DNA of 64,000 bases from Gluconacetobacter diazotrophicus PA1 5 (GCF_000067045.1 NC_010125.1:1340001-1404000), one strand, 5' to 3'; positions 38,449-48,901 are shown, counted from the stretch's first letter. Notes: a model not told the origin generated them from the sequence alone. Numbers and translations: made by a program.

Positions 38449-40315
38449 TATTCCGCAGGACGATCCGGACGTGTTTTTCACCATGTGCCGTGCTGATGGC
38501 GAAGTCCAGCGTGCTTCCGGTCGGCCCTGTCAGAAGCGACCAGATATCTTCGGGCCGCAACGACGCGGCGGTGTGGCCATTGAGGGTATCGACGGTGTCT
38601 CCCACATGGATGCCGGCGGTATCGGCCGGGCCACCAGCATACACGACCGATACCGTCCATGCGTGTCCGTCTTCCGTCAGGCGCAGCCCTGCCCGGTTGA
38701 AAACATCCTTTTTGCCGTAAAGATGGTTGGGTTCCAGGATGATGCGCTGACGTGCATAGTCGAATGTCAGGTTGAACTGTCTGAGAATACCCAGGCCGAT
38801 ATTGCCCGATACGTCGCGGTTGGCATCAAACCCTGAATGCTGAAGGGAAATTCGTGTGACTGGGTCGTGGACGTCCGCGACGGGGCGTCCGTCCGGTCCG
38901 TCGAAGGCCACGGTGTGGACGCGCCTGCGGGCCCAGACCCCGTGCGTCGTGCTGACGGCCGATCCCGAATAGGGAAGGTTCGCCTGGTAGCGTTCTGCAA
39001 GATGATAGCGTCGGGCGAAGGGAGCGATCAGCAGCAGCGATCCGTTATCACCCGTATCGACCGCGAATCGCCCGGCTATACCGTCTATGGATCCGAAAAT
39101 TTCCGGTTGATTATCCTGAAAATGAAAGGGCACGATCATCCCGCCGCCACGATGGACAAAACGATCAGGTTTCGTAAGTGTCATGACCTGTCGGTCGAAG
39201 TCGAAATGGACAACGAACCTCTGCAATGTCTCCAGCCCGATGAGCATGCGGTCCGGGTGATTCCTTTCGAACGCATATGTATGAAAGCCGGGGCGGTTCA
39301 TGACGGCACCCCCGATCGACAGTGTTGCGAGCCTGCCCAGGCTCGTCGTCGAAAATCCTTCTCCGCCACCTGACATTTTCAAATGTCCTGTCGTGTCGGC
39401 ATGCAGTGCCGCAACAATGGAAGGCTGCAGAAGCAGGCTTCCTCCGCTGTCGAACTCGGCTTCCGCGTTCAGCGTCCCGTTCAGGGTCACTGGTACGATG
39501 ATCCGGTTGTCCGCGGTCAGGCGGAACGGAACGTCGATCCTGTCCATGCCTTCCGGCATCGCGATGTCCGATCGGGGGCGTCGGGGTATGGAATAACAGT
39601 CGTCCGGAACGGACGGATTGATGTCCACCCGATCGATTGTCGTCACGCTGTCGAATGTCGGATCGGACCCGTCGCCGACCCGGATGGAAAATGGAATCGT
39701 CAGGCCCGATACGCGGCGATAGTCGCCATAGGTCGTGACCACTCGGTCCTCGGCCTGCTGTTCGTCGATGCGGTACAGCAGGTGGGTCGTCCCGTCTATC
39801 CAGGCATCGAATGTCCGCCCACCCTCGGGCGTGGCGGTTATGACGTCATATGCATGCCCGTTCTCGGATCGGGTGCCGGTGCGGGCGATCGTCGCGGGGT
39901 GGCGATCAGGGTACCACCATGCCTGTGCGACGCGGAAGGCCTCGCTTTCGGCATCCAGGATGGCGTCTGTGTCCCCCAGCGTGTACGCGATCCCGCTGCG
40001 GGGCATGATCCAGGGCGTGACGCCGTCGAATCCCAGCCCACGCGGCGTGGGAAAGGCCGATGTCAATGTCACGGTGCGCCCCGTCATGACATCATCCTCG
40101 CGGCTGCCCGGCACGTCCATGCCGCCCGAACGGGTCGTCGTGCGGTAAGCGAGTGTCCTGACGCCGTCCCAGCGATCGCCGCCCGACGCGGCCTTCATCT
40201 GCCGCAGGATGCCGATGGCGGGGTCGCTGGTGTCCAACGGGTCCGACGCGATCGCGATCGGCGTTGAAAACGCGACGGACAGCAGGATGGCGGCAGGAAG
40301 GGAATATCGGATCAT
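38441..40315 (-). CDS. Secreted retropepsin-like aspartic protease with PDZ domain
   Basis: 624 residues from ATG 40315. A signal peptide (YSLPAAILLSVAFSTPIAIA) is followed by an N-terminal region (~25-265) resembling LolA-like or outer-membrane lipoprotein-sorting folds. Two pepsin/retropepsin-like halves come next, with EFDSGGSLLL (Asp ~289) and FAVDTGDNGSLLL (DTG ~420). A C-terminal PDZ domain (~535-624; GGPADTAGIHVGDTVDTLNG) finishes it. One chain therefore carries both aspartyl half-sites, the first as DSG. The substrate is unknown and its location is probably periplasmic. It is followed at its 3' end by the convergent LysR gene. Confidence 0.8.
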   Translation of the reverse strand: MIRYSLPAAILLSVAFSTPIAIASDPLDTSDPAIGILRQMKAASGGDRWDGVRTLAYRTTTRSGGMDVPGSREDDVMTGRTVTLTSAFPTPRGLGFDGVTPWIMPRSGIAYTLGDTDAILDAESEAFRVAQAWWYPDRHPATIARTGTRSENGHAYDVITATPEGGRTFDAWIDGTTHLLYRIDEQQAEDRVVTTYGDYRRVSGLTIPFSIRVGDGSDPTFDSVTTIDRVDINPSVPDDCYSIPRRPRSDIAMPEGMDRIDVPFRLTADNRIIVPVTLNGTLNAEAEFDSGGSLLLQPSIVAALHADTTGHLKMSGGGEGFSTTSLGRLATLSIGGAVMNRPGFHTYAFERNHPDRMLIGLETLQRFVVHFDFDRQVMTLTKPDRFVHRGGGMIVPFHFQDNQPEIFGSIDGIAGRFAVDTGDNGSLLLIAPFARRYHLAERYQANLPYSGSAVSTTHGVWARRRVHTVAFDGPDGRPVADVHDPVTRISLQHSGFDANRDVSGNIGLGILRQFNLTFDYARQRIILEPNHLYGKKDVFNRAGLRLTEDGHAWTVSVVYAGGPADTAGIHVGDTVDTLNGHTAASLRPEDIWSLLTGPTGSTLDFAISTAHGEKHVRIVLRNII

Positions 40316-40390
40316 GGGGCGCAGATAACGCGATCCGCGGGCAGGCGTCTTGAACAGGACAAACATTCCACCGGCCCGCGTGCGCGACGG

Positions 40391-41206
40391 TCAGAACATT
40401 CGGTCCCCGCGCAATCTACCGGGCGATTGTCCCGTCGACGCCTTGACCAGACGGGTCATATGGCTCTGGTCACTGAAACCGGCCAGGTCGGCGACATCCG
40501 CCAGGCCGGACTCGCCGTCGTGCAGAAGGGACAAGGCCACTCCGACGCGCAGCCGGCGCATGTAGCGGCCGATGCTACAGCCGAATATGGTGCGAAAGGC
40601 GCGCGCCAGATGAATGGGATGCACGTTCGCCAGGGCGGCGAGTTCCCGCATCGAGGTCTGGCGGCCCGGATGGGCGTGAAGATAATCCCTGACGGCCAGA
40701 AGCCATTTCGCGCCGCGCGCGTCGGCCTGAACCGATAGACAGGCGTGATCCAGTATGTCGGATACGATGCTTTCCGTTTCGCATGCGTCCTTTGTGGACT
40801 TGTCGCGGATGGCACGGGCAAGCCGCATGCCCAGTCCGACAATGCCCGGATCATGGCGATCCATGGCGTCGCTGAACAATCCTGTTCCCTGCCGGTAATG
40901 ATCGAGCGCGTGTGCGGCGATTTCGATAGTCAGGATCCGTGTGGGAGATGGTGCGTGCCGGTCGGCGTGATGCTCGCCCGGCGGGTGAACGATCAGCATG
41001 CCGGGGGTCGCCGTGCGGGCGCGCTGCCCGAAAACTTCCTGATAGCCGCCACTCAGGACAAGACACAGGCTGGCCAGTTCGTGATCGTGCCGGGCGATCC
41101 GCAGCGAGGGGGCATAAAGACTGTCTGAGACGACGAAATCCGACAGGACCACCTGCCGGCGTCGTGCGTCGTGCAGGTTGCCTGCACCGCGTGATGTGCT
41201 GCCCAT
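40391..41206 (-). CDS. AraC family transcriptional regulator
   Basis: 271 residues from ATG 41206. The N-terminal cupin-like sensing region (~1-150) includes LCLVLSGGYQEVFG and LIVHPPGEHHADRH. The C-terminal double HTH (~170-270) shows LAALANVHPIHLARAFRTIF, SIGRYMRRLRVGVALSLL and LADVADLAGFSDQSHMTRLV. The frame extends far upstream to 41725, but that part is antisense shadow of rdgB. It lies 75 bases upstream of the retropepsin gene on the same strand and may be co-transcribed with it or regulate it. Confidence 0.88.
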   Translation of the reverse strand: MGSTSRGAGNLHDARRRQVVLSDFVVSDSLYAPSLRIARHDHELASLCLVLSGGYQEVFGQRARTATPGMLIVHPPGEHHADRHAPSPTRILTIEIAAHALDHYRQGTGLFSDAMDRHDPGIVGLGMRLARAIRDKSTKDACETESIVSDILDHACLSVQADARGAKWLLAVRDYLHAHPGRQTSMRELAALANVHPIHLARAFRTIFGCSIGRYMRRLRVGVALSLLHDGESGLADVADLAGFSDQSHMTRLVKASTGQSPGRLRGDRMF

Positions 41207-41303
41207 CGGATGTCCTTCAATGAGGCTCGGCGTGCCGTATCGAACCGGGTGCGGTCGCGCGTGCCGGCGGGACGATCCCGCCGGGGGTACGGTGGATGCG
41301 TAT

Positions 41304-41921
41304 TCAGTCCCCGGGCAGGCAGGCGTCACGGAACAGGGCGAAGGCCCGGGCGCGGTGGCTGATGGTGTTTTTCTCGGCCTCGGGCATTTCGGCGAAGGTC
41401 CGGTCGCGGCCCTCGGGGGTGAAGACCGGGTCGTAGCCGTGGCCGTGGGTGCCCCGCGGCGGCCAGGTGATCCGGCCGTCGATCCGGCCCTCGAAGCTGC
41501 GGATCGTGCCGTCGGGCCAGGCCAGGCACAGCACCGAGACGAACCAGGCCGACCGGTCGGGATCGTCGCCGATGCCCTCGTGGATACGGGCCATGGCGCC
41601 CGGAAAATCCTTCTCCGGTCCGGCCCAGCGGGCGGAATAGATCCCGGGCGCGCCGCCCAGGGCCGCGACGCACAGGCCGGAATCATCCGCCAGCGCCGGC
41701 AGGCCGCTGGCCTGCGCCGCGGCATGGGCCTTCAGGGCCGCATTGCCGACGAAGGTCTCGGCGGTTTCCTCGGGTTCGGGCAGGCCGAGCTGGCCGGCCG
41801 AGAGGACGGTGATGCCGTATCCGTCCAGCAGGGCGGAAAATTCCACCAGCTTTCCCGCATTGTGGCTGGCCAGGACCAGCCGGTCGCCGCGCGCCAGGCG
41901 GCGTGTCGCCTGCCCGCTCAC
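41304..41921 (-). CDS. rdgB: RdgB/HAM1 family XTP/dITP pyrophosphatase
   Basis: House-cleaning enzyme hydrolysing non-canonical purine NTPs. 205 residues. [20 protein letters not shown] (substrate loop) at the N-terminus is followed by [15 protein letters not shown], the catalytic [32 protein letters not shown] and the C-terminal ISHRARAF. Its ATG overlaps the rph stop by four bases; rph-rdgB is a widespread pair upstream of or opposite hrcA. Confidence 0.97.
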   Translation of the reverse strand: MSGQATRRLARGDRLVLASHNAGKLVEFSALLDGYGITVLSAGQLGLPEPEETAETFVGNAALKAHAAAQASGLPALADDSGLCVAALGGAPGIYSARWAGPEKDFPGAMARIHEGIGDDPDRSAWFVSVLCLAWPDGTIRSFEGRIDGRITWPPRGTHGHGYDPVFTPEGRDRTFAEMPEAEKNTISHRARAFALFRDACLPGD

Positions 41922-42664
41922 GGTGCGGTCCGCGCGGTCAGGGCGGCGTCCACGGCCTGGCGCTGGGCGATGAAAAGCTGCGCGGTGCCGGTTCGCGCCA
42001 GACGCAGCAGCGTGTCGAACTGGTCCTGCGCGAACGGGGCGTGTTCGGCGGTCGCCTGGATTTCGACGATGCCGCCGGTTTCGGTCAGCACGAAGTTGGC
42101 GTCGGCGGCGGCGGCGCTGTCCTCGTCATAATCCAGGTCCAGCACCGCGCCGGCCCCGGTCAGGCCGCAGGATACGGCGGCGACCTGCGCCGTCAGCGGC
42201 AGGCGGGCCAGCACGCGGTTGCGCACCAGGGTTTCCAGCGCCAGGCGCAATGCGACCCAGGCGCCGGTGATCGACGCGCAGCGGGTACCGCCATCGGCGT
42301 TCAGCACGTCGCAATCGACGGTGATCGACATCTCGCCCAGCGCCTCCAGATCGACGACGGCACGCAGCGAGCGGCCGATCAGGCGCTGGATTTCCTGGGT
42401 GCGGCCCGACTGCTTGCCCTTCGCGGCCTCGCGGCCGCCACGGGTATGGGTGGCGCGGGGCAGCATGCCGTATTCGGCCGTCACCCAGCCCTTGCCCTGG
42501 CCGCGCAGGAACGGCGGCACCCGGCTTTCGACGGTGGCGGCGCACAGCACCTCGGTCCCGCCCATGCGGATCAGGGCCGAACCCTCGGCATGGTGGGCGA
42601 AGCCCGGTTCGATGGAAATGGCGCGCAGCGCATCAGGTGCGCGGCCCGAGGGGCGGGTGGTCAT
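41918..42664 (-). CDS. rph: Ribonuclease PH
   Basis: Phosphorolytic 3' exoribonuclease that trims tRNA precursors. 248 residues. It starts [20 protein letters not shown]; then [37 protein letters not shown], the basic segment [20 protein letters not shown], and [19 protein letters not shown] with the catalytic Asp. ATG 42664 gives the family start and is preferred over the frame to 42745. It is the first gene of rph-rdgB and divergent from hrcA. Confidence 0.97.
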   Translation of the reverse strand: MTTRPSGRAPDALRAISIEPGFAHHAEGSALIRMGGTEVLCAATVESRVPPFLRGQGKGWVTAEYGMLPRATHTRGGREAAKGKQSGRTQEIQRLIGRSLRAVVDLEALGEMSITVDCDVLNADGGTRCASITGAWVALRLALETLVRNRVLARLPLTAQVAAVSCGLTGAGAVLDLDYDEDSAAAADANFVLTETGGIVEIQATAEHAPFAQDQFDTLLRLARTGTAQLFIAQRQAVDAALTARTAP

Positions 42665-42830
42665 GAAGGCGGTACTCCGATCGGCAGGCCGAGGGGCCGG
42701 GCATAGCCCGAGCGGGGAACGGATTTCCAGTCCCGTGCTTGTCATGGCCCGCTTCCGGTTCCAGATTTAGGCTGGTCGTTTTTTCGGGCTGGCGTTTCCT
42801 GGCCGGTCGAACAGGGAGGAACCAAGGCCG

Positions 42831-43898
42831 ATGGACCCCGCCACGCTGTCCCCCCGTCCTGCCCTGCCGCCCGGGCTGGACGCAAGATCCGCGGCGATCC
42901 TGCGTGAAATCGTCGAACAGTACGTGGAAACCGGCGAACCGGTCGGCTCGCGCACGCTCTCGCGCCGCCTGCCGCTGTCGCTGTCCCCGGCCACGATCCG
43001 CAACGTCATGGCGGACCTGACCGAGGCCGGACTGCTGTTTTCGCCCCACGCCTCGGCCGGCCGCCTGCCCACCGAAAAGGGCGTGCGGCTGTTCGTCGAC
43101 GGCCTGCTGCAGTTCGGCAGCCTGACCGAGGACGAGCGCGAGACGATCACCCGCTCGCTGGAAATGCGCGGCCGGTCGCTGCAGGACATGCTGTCCGAGG
43201 CCTCGTCTATGCTCTCGGGCCTGTCCTCGGCGGCGGGTCTGGTCCTGGCGCCCAAGAGCGACGGTGCGGTGAAGCATATCGAATTCGTGGCCCTAGGGCC
43301 GCGCCGCGCGCTGGTCATCCTGGTGGGGGCGGACGGGCAGGTGGAAAACCGGGTGATCGAAACCCCGATCGGCCTGCCGCCCTCGGCTCTGGTCGAGGCG
43401 GGGAACTACCTGAATGCCCACCTGACCGGTCGCACGCTGGAGGGCCTGCGCGAGCATGTCAGCGCCAACATGGCCGCCAATCGCAATGAACTGCATCATC
43501 TGACGGCCGAAGTGGTGGCCAGCGGCCTGGCGACGTGGAGCGAGCTGGATCGCGGCGGCACGCTGTTCGTGCGCGGCCAGGCGCGGCTGCTGGCCGACGT
43601 GACGGAGATCGAGCGCCTGTCCACCATCCAGATGCTGTTCGAACGGCTAGAAACGCAGGAAACGATGCTGCGCCTGCTGGACCTGGCGCAGGAATCCGAG
43701 GGGGTGCGGATCTTCATCGGGGCCGAAAGCGGCGTGTTCGGCCTGTCGGGCATGTCGGCGGTGGTGGCCCCGGCGCGGACCGACAGCAACCGCATCGTGG
43801 GTGCGATCGGCGTGATCGGGCCGACGCGCATCAATTATGGCCGCATTATCCCGGTGGTGGATTACACCGCGCGGGTTATCGGCCGGATGCTGGGGTGA
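42831..43898 (+). CDS. hrcA: Heat-inducible transcription repressor HrcA
   Basis: Repressor that binds CIRCE elements upstream of groESL and related operons. 355 residues. The N-terminal winged helix reads [60 protein letters not shown]. The dimerisation/GAF-like core and C-terminal [20 protein letters not shown] are as in the family. GGAGGAACC lies upstream of the ATG. No grpE or dnaK follows, unlike in many alphaproteobacteria. I found no CIRCE-type inverted repeat in its own leader. Confidence 0.97.
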   Translation: MDPATLSPRPALPPGLDARSAAILREIVEQYVETGEPVGSRTLSRRLPLSLSPATIRNVMADLTEAGLLFSPHASAGRLPTEKGVRLFVDGLLQFGSLTEDERETITRSLEMRGRSLQDMLSEASSMLSGLSSAAGLVLAPKSDGAVKHIEFVALGPRRALVILVGADGQVENRVIETPIGLPPSALVEAGNYLNAHLTGRTLEGLREHVSANMAANRNELHHLTAEVVASGLATWSELDRGGTLFVRGQARLLADVTEIERLSTIQMLFERLETQETMLRLLDLAQESEGVRIFIGAESGVFGLSGMSAVVAPARTDSNRIVGAIGVIGPTRINYGRIIPVVDYTARVIGRMLG

Positions 43899-43925
43899 CT
43901 GCCTCGCCAGTGCCATATTGTTTCG

Positions 43926-43945
43926 TTCTTTTTTGAAGAAAGAAG
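43926..43945. repeat. T/A-rich imperfect palindrome
   Basis: TTCTTTTTT-GAAGAAAGAAG lies between hrcA and the aldo-keto reductase gene. It resembles the perfect TTCTTTTTCT/AGAAAAAGAA palindrome at 20839-20860. It may end the hrcA transcript. Confidence 0.4.
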
Positions 43946-43971
43946 AAATCTTCTTCATGCAGGAGGCCCGA

Positions 43972-44859
43972 ATGTCCCACCCAGACGCCCGCCAGGCGGG
44001 ACTCTTCTCCATCGGCGGTGACATCCCGGTCGCCCGGATGGGTTTCGGCGCCATGCGCATCACCGGGCGCGGCATCTGGGGCGACCCGCCGGACCGCGAT
44101 CGTTCCCTGGCCACCCTGCGGCGCGCGGCGGCGTGCGGCGTCACGCTGATCGACACCGCCGACAGCTACGGCTCTTGTGTCAGCGAGGACCTGATCCGCG
44201 CCGCGCTGCATCCCTATGATGGGCTGACGATCGCGACCAAGGGCGGCCACACGCGGCATGGTCCCGATATCTGGCGCCCGGTCGGCAACCCCAATTACCT
44301 GCGCCAGTGTGTGCTGATGAGCATGCGCCGCCTGGGCGTGGCGCGGATCGACCTGTGGCAGTTGCATCGCGTGGGGCCCGACTGCCCGCCCGAGGCGCAG
44401 TTCGAGGTGATCGCCGCGATGCGCCAGGAAGGGCTGATCCGCCATGTCGGCCTGTCCGAGGTCTCGGTGGACATGATCGAACGCGCGGCGCGCTTCTTCC
44501 CGGTCGCCACGGTGCAGAACCGCTACAACCTGGTGAACCGCGCGTCCGAGGACGTGCTGGAATACTGCATCGCGCACGGGATCGGCTTCATTCCCTGGGC
44601 GCCGCTGGCGGCGGGCGGGCTGACGCAGGGCCATACCGCGCTGGCCCGGACGGCGGCCGACCTGCAAGCCACGCCGGGGCAGGTGGCGCTGGCCTGGCTG
44701 CTGCGCCGCGCTCCGGTCATGCTGCCGATCCCCGGCACCGGCAGCCCCGACCATGTGGATGAAAACACCGCCGCCGCCGGGCTGGTGCTGGACGACGCCA
44801 CGTTCGCGCAACTGGACAGGGAAGGGCGCGAGGAATGGCACCGGCTGTCGGGTTCCTGA
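43972..44859 (+). CDS. Aldo/keto reductase
   Basis: 295 residues from ATG 43972, which has AGGAGG five bases upstream; ATG 43957 is too far from any ribosome site. AKR landmarks: [10 protein letters not shown], the catalytic-region [15 protein letters not shown] (Asp, Tyr), IATKGG (Lys), WQLHRVG (His), [12 protein letters not shown], and the NADPH-binding end [16 protein letters not shown]. It probably reduces small aldehydes or ketones with NADPH. It is placed between hrcA and the penicillin-binding protein, and no operon partner is evident. Confidence 0.93.
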   Translation: MSHPDARQAGLFSIGGDIPVARMGFGAMRITGRGIWGDPPDRDRSLATLRRAAACGVTLIDTADSYGSCVSEDLIRAALHPYDGLTIATKGGHTRHGPDIWRPVGNPNYLRQCVLMSMRRLGVARIDLWQLHRVGPDCPPEAQFEVIAAMRQEGLIRHVGLSEVSVDMIERAARFFPVATVQNRYNLVNRASEDVLEYCIAHGIGFIPWAPLAAGGLTQGHTALARTAADLQATPGQVALAWLLRRAPVMLPIPGTGSPDHVDENTAAAGLVLDDATFAQLDREGREEWHRLSGS

Positions 44860-44965
44860 GCGCGGGACGAGACGCGGGCGCGCGACAATGCTAGGACACC
44901 GCCTATCGTGATGGACCCTCTTGTGCTGGACATTGCTCCCTTGGACCTCGCCTGTTGGACCCCGG

Positions 44966-47680
44966 ATGATTTTTCCTAACGGATCGGACCGCGACGGCCG
45001 GATGCTCGTCACCTCGCGCGTGGGCGGGAACGGCCCGTCGGACGGCGGGGCGCCCCCGGGCCGTACCGGCGGCTTCGGCCTGACCGGTCCGGGGGGCGGC
45101 CCGCGCCGGCCGCGCTTTCGCCTGGTGCGTCGCATCGCCGGGGGCGGGATGGCGCTGCTGATACTGGCGACGGCCGCCGGCGGCCTGGTCGCATGGACGA
45201 AATACGAACAACTGGTGTCCGACCTGCCGACGGTGGACGGCCTGCGGACCTACCAGCCCCCGGTCATGAGCCGGCTTTATTCCGGCGACGACCGCGTGAT
45301 GGCCGAACTGGCGGCGGAACGGCGCGTCTTCGTGCCCTACAGCGCCATTCCCGACCGGGTGAAGAACGCCATCATCGCGGCCGAGGACCAGAAATTCTAT
45401 ACCCATGGCGGCGTCGATCCGTTCGCGATCATCCGCGCGGGCCTGACCGACCTGACCATGCAGAAGGGCCATCGGCCGCTGGGCGCCTCGACGATCACCC
45501 AGCAGGTGGCGCGCATCATGCTGCTGGGCACCAACGCCGTGTCGCTGCAACGCAAGGCCAAGGAGGCCCTGCTGGCAATCCGGATCGAGCAGACCCTGCC
45601 GAAGGACAGGATCCTCGAAATCTACCTGAACGAGATCTATCTGGGCGCGGGTGCCTATGGCGTCGCCGCCGCCGCGCAGACCTATTTCAACAAGCCGCTG
45701 GACCAGCTGGACAATGCCGAGGCCGCGTTCCTCGGCGCGCTGCCCAAATCGCCGACCAACTACAACCCCTATCGCTTTCCCGAGGCGGCGCGCGGGCGGC
45801 GCGACTGGGTGCTGCAGCGCATGGCCGAACTGGGCGCCATCACCGAGGACGAGGCCCGCATGGCGCAGGCCGAGCCGCTGGTGCCGCAGGCCTTCGTCCG
45901 CCCCGGCCCGGTCCCCGGGTCCGAATGGTTCGCCGAGGACGTGCGGCGCGCGCTGATCGAACGCTACGGGCTGGACACCACCATGCAGGGCGGCCTGCTG
46001 GTCCATACCAGCCTCGACCCCCATCTGCAGCAGATCGCGACCGGCGCGGTGCGTGACGGGCTGATGGCCTATGACCACGACCATGGCGGCTGGCGCGGGC
46101 CGGTCGGCCATCTGGACGGCGTTACGGCCGCCGCGAGCGTGCCCGACGCATGGCAGCCCGCGCTGGCGGCGGTGGCGAAGCCCGCCGGCATGCTGGAATC
46201 CTGGCGCCTGGGCGTGGTCCTGTCCCCCACGACGGGCGAGGTCGGATGGCTGGAAGGGCCGGCCTCGCACGGCGTGCCGCACACCGGACGGCTGCTGGCG
46301 CGTGACATGGCGTGGATGCGGCGCTGGCGCCTGCCGCGCGCGGGCGACCTGGTCATGATCGAACCCCAGGCCACGGGCGGCGGCGCCGCGCTGCGGCAGA
46401 TCCCCCGCGTCGAAGGTGCGCTGGTCACGATGGACGTGCGCACCGGCCGCGTGCTGGCCATGGTCGGCGGCTGGTCGTTCGCCCAGTCGCAGTTCAACCG
46501 CGCGACCCAGGCGTTCCGCCAGCCCGGATCGTCCTTCAAGCCGTTCGTCTACCTGACGGCGATGGAACAGGGGATTTCGCCGTCGCAGAAATTCGACGAT
46601 TCGCCGGTGTCCTACGGAACCTGGCACCCGAACAATTACGAAAAGGATTTCTGGGGCCCCACCACGCTGCATGACGCGCTGCGGGAATCGCGCAACCTGG
46701 TGACGATCCGCCTGGCGGCCCATATCGGCATGAAGTCGGTGGCGGCCATGGCCGCCAACCTGCATCTGGTCGATGCCATGCCGCATGTCCTGCCCGCCGC
46801 CCTGGGCGCGGTGGAAACCACCGTGCTGCGCGAGGCCGGGGCCTATGCCACCATAGCCTCCGGCGGCCGTCTGGTCACGCCCAGCCTGATCGACGACGTG
46901 CAGGATCGCGACGGCCACGTGCTGTGGCGGCCCACGGGCATGGATCTGCAGGCCGCGCCCGCCGCCCCGCCTGCCCAGGCGCCCACCGCTTCCGCCTCCC
47001 TTCCGGCGCTTCCCACCGTGCCGGCCGACGGGCCCGCGATCATCGATACCCGGCCGCAGGTCGTCTCGCCCGCCAGCGCGTTCCAGATCACCACGATGAT
47101 GCGCGATGTGATCCTGCGCGGCACCGGCGTGCAGGCGGGGGCGGGCATCGACCGTCCCATCGTGGGCAAGACCGGCACCAGCCAGAACTTCAACGATGCC
47201 TGGTTCGCGGGCTTCTCGCCTGAAATCGTGACGGTCGTGTGGGTCGGCTTCGATACGCCGGCGACCCTGGGCAAGGCCGAAACGGGTGCCGCCATCGCCG
47301 GACCGATATGGAACCGGGTGATGAAGGCGGTGCTGGCCGACCGGCCGAAGCTGGATTTCCCGGTGCCCGAGGGGATCACGCTGGCACGCTACGACACCGG
47401 CATGGGCATGGCGGTGGACGCGTTCAAGCCGGACCAGGTGCCGGGTATCAGTTCCGACCTGTTCGCCAATGCGACGGGCGCGCTGACCGCCGCCGATACC
47501 GGGGCCGAGACCATGCCCGACTCCGAAAGCGACATGGCGGCCTCTCCCTCGGTCGGCACGCCCGAAGGCGGCGCGCCCGGCGTGGGTTCCGGCACCGGTC
47601 CCGCGCCGCAGGCGGGGCCGTCCGGACCCCCCGCGGCGCCTGCCGGCGGGGGTGACATCGGCATGGGCGGCCTGTATTGA
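44966..47680 (+). CDS. mrcA: Class A penicillin-binding protein 1A (PBP1A type)
   Basis: Bifunctional peptidoglycan glycosyltransferase/transpeptidase. About 904 residues. A Gly/Pro/Arg-rich cytosolic N-terminus is followed by one membrane helix (GMALLILATAAGGLVAW). The GT51 domain has IIAAEDQKFYTHGGVDP and GASTITQQVARIML (~115-280). The transpeptidase domain has PGSSFKPFVYL (SxxK), SRN and KTGTSQNFNDAWFAG (KTG). The C-terminus is Pro/Gly/Ala-rich. A TTG start at 44921 is possible, but ATG 44966 or 45002 is more likely. It stands alone before prfB. Confidence 0.95.
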   Translation: MIFPNGSDRDGRMLVTSRVGGNGPSDGGAPPGRTGGFGLTGPGGGPRRPRFRLVRRIAGGGMALLILATAAGGLVAWTKYEQLVSDLPTVDGLRTYQPPVMSRLYSGDDRVMAELAAERRVFVPYSAIPDRVKNAIIAAEDQKFYTHGGVDPFAIIRAGLTDLTMQKGHRPLGASTITQQVARIMLLGTNAVSLQRKAKEALLAIRIEQTLPKDRILEIYLNEIYLGAGAYGVAAAAQTYFNKPLDQLDNAEAAFLGALPKSPTNYNPYRFPEAARGRRDWVLQRMAELGAITEDEARMAQAEPLVPQAFVRPGPVPGSEWFAEDVRRALIERYGLDTTMQGGLLVHTSLDPHLQQIATGAVRDGLMAYDHDHGGWRGPVGHLDGVTAAASVPDAWQPALAAVAKPAGMLESWRLGVVLSPTTGEVGWLEGPASHGVPHTGRLLARDMAWMRRWRLPRAGDLVMIEPQATGGGAALRQIPRVEGALVTMDVRTGRVLAMVGGWSFAQSQFNRATQAFRQPGSSFKPFVYLTAMEQGISPSQKFDDSPVSYGTWHPNNYEKDFWGPTTLHDALRESRNLVTIRLAAHIGMKSVAAMAANLHLVDAMPHVLPAALGAVETTVLREAGAYATIASGGRLVTPSLIDDVQDRDGHVLWRPTGMDLQAAPAAPPAQAPTASASLPALPTVPADGPAIIDTRPQVVSPASAFQITTMMRDVILRGTGVQAGAGIDRPIVGKTGTSQNFNDAWFAGFSPEIVTVVWVGFDTPATLGKAETGAAIAGPIWNRVMKAVLADRPKLDFPVPEGITLARYDTGMGMAVDAFKPDQVPGISSDLFANATGALTAADTGAETMPDSESDMAASPSVGTPEGGAPGVGSGTGPAPQAGPSGPPAAPAGGGDIGMGGLY

Positions 47681-47731
47681 CGCCGTGCGCCCGCTGCGGC
47701 GGGCCCCCTTTTCCTGACGGAGACCTGTTTC

Positions 47732-48863
47732 ATGTCTGCCGAGACCGATTCCCTCAACGAACAGATCAAGCAGTCGGTGGCGCTGCTGAGGAGGCATCTT
47801 TGACTGGGATGTCGCACTTGGCCGTCTCGCGGAACTGAACAACCGGGCGGAGGATCCGGATCTGTGGAACGATCCCGACACCGCCCAGAAACTGATGCGC
47901 GAGCGCACCCTGCTGGCCGGGCAGGTCGAGGGCGTGCAGCGCCTGGAAGCCGACGTCCGCGACACGCTGGACCTGGTCGAACTGGCCGAAATGGAGGGCG
48001 ATGACGCTGTCCTGAAGGACGCGGTGCAGATGCTGCGCGCCCTGGCCGAGGAGGCCAAGCGCCGCGAGACCGAAAGCCTGCTGTCCGGCGAGGCCGACAG
48101 CAACGACTGCTATCTGGAAGTCAATGCCGGCGCCGGCGGGACCGAAGCCCAGGACTGGGCCGAAATGCTGCTGCGCATGTACACCCGCTGGGCCGAGCAG
48201 CACGGTTACAAGGTCGCGCTGATGGAAAGTTCGGAAGGCGAGCAGGCGGGGCTGAAATCGGCGACGATCCAGGTCACCGGCCCCAACGCCTATGGCTGGC
48301 TGAAGACCGAGGCCGGAGTGCATCGCCTGGTGCGCATTTCGCCCTTCGACGCGGCGGCGCGGCGACAGACCTCGTTCGCCTCGGTCTGGGTCTATCCGGT
48401 GGTGGATGATTCGATCGAGATCGAGATCAACGAAGCCGACCTGAAGGTCGATACGTTCCGTGCCTCGGGTGCCGGCGGCCAGCACGTCAACAAGACGGAA
48501 TCGGCCATCCGCATCACTCATATCCCCACCGGGATCATCGTCGCCTGCCAGACCGACCGTTCGCAGCATCGCAACCGCGCCACGGCGATGACGATGCTGA
48601 AGGCGCGGATGTACGAGCAGGAACTGCAGCGGCGCGAGGCCGCGGCGGCGCAGACCGAGGCGGCGAAGACCGATATCGGCTGGGGACACCAGATCCGTTC
48701 CTACGTCCTGGCGCCCTATCAGCTGGTCAAGGACCTGCGTACGAGTGTCGAGCGCGGCAATCCCGACGCCGTGCTGGACGGCGACCTGGACGACTTCATG
48801 GCCGCGGCCCTGGCCGCCCGGGTGGGCGCCACCCGGTCGGAGGCGAGCGCTTCCGCCCAGTAA
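47732..48863 (+). CDS. prfB: Peptide chain release factor 2, with programmed +1 frameshift
   Basis: Releases nascent chains at UGA and UAA. Translation starts at ATG 47732, runs 23 codons to an in-frame TGA (47801-47803), and must shift +1 at CTT-TGA to continue to 48863, giving 376 residues. After the shift come [12 protein letters not shown], the RF2 tripeptide region [15 protein letters not shown] (SPF) and the catalytic [15 protein letters not shown] (GGQ). An internal AGGAGG lies three bases before the slip codon, as in Escherichia coli. The frame beginning at 47895 alone lacks the N-terminus. A strong terminator follows the gene. Confidence 0.96.
47789..47804 (+). promoter_or_regulatory. 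prfB programmed frameshift site
   Basis: AGGAGG (47789-47794), CAT, CTT TGA C (47798-47804). The stimulatory Shine-Dalgarno-like hexamer, 3-base spacer, slippery CUU and UGA reproduce the classical RF2 autoregulatory site. When RF2 is scarce, ribosomes pause at UGA and slip forward. Confidence 0.95.
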
Positions 48864-48901
48864 CGGTGCCGCAGCAATGCCGCGAGGTCGCGCCGGATCG
48901 G

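Noticed and set aside
42665-42830. A CIRCE element or RpoH-type promoter in the rph-hrcA intergenic region.
   Set aside because: No TTAGCACTC-N9-GAGTGCTAA repeat is present, and the CTTG...CCAGAT pair is too poorly spaced to call.
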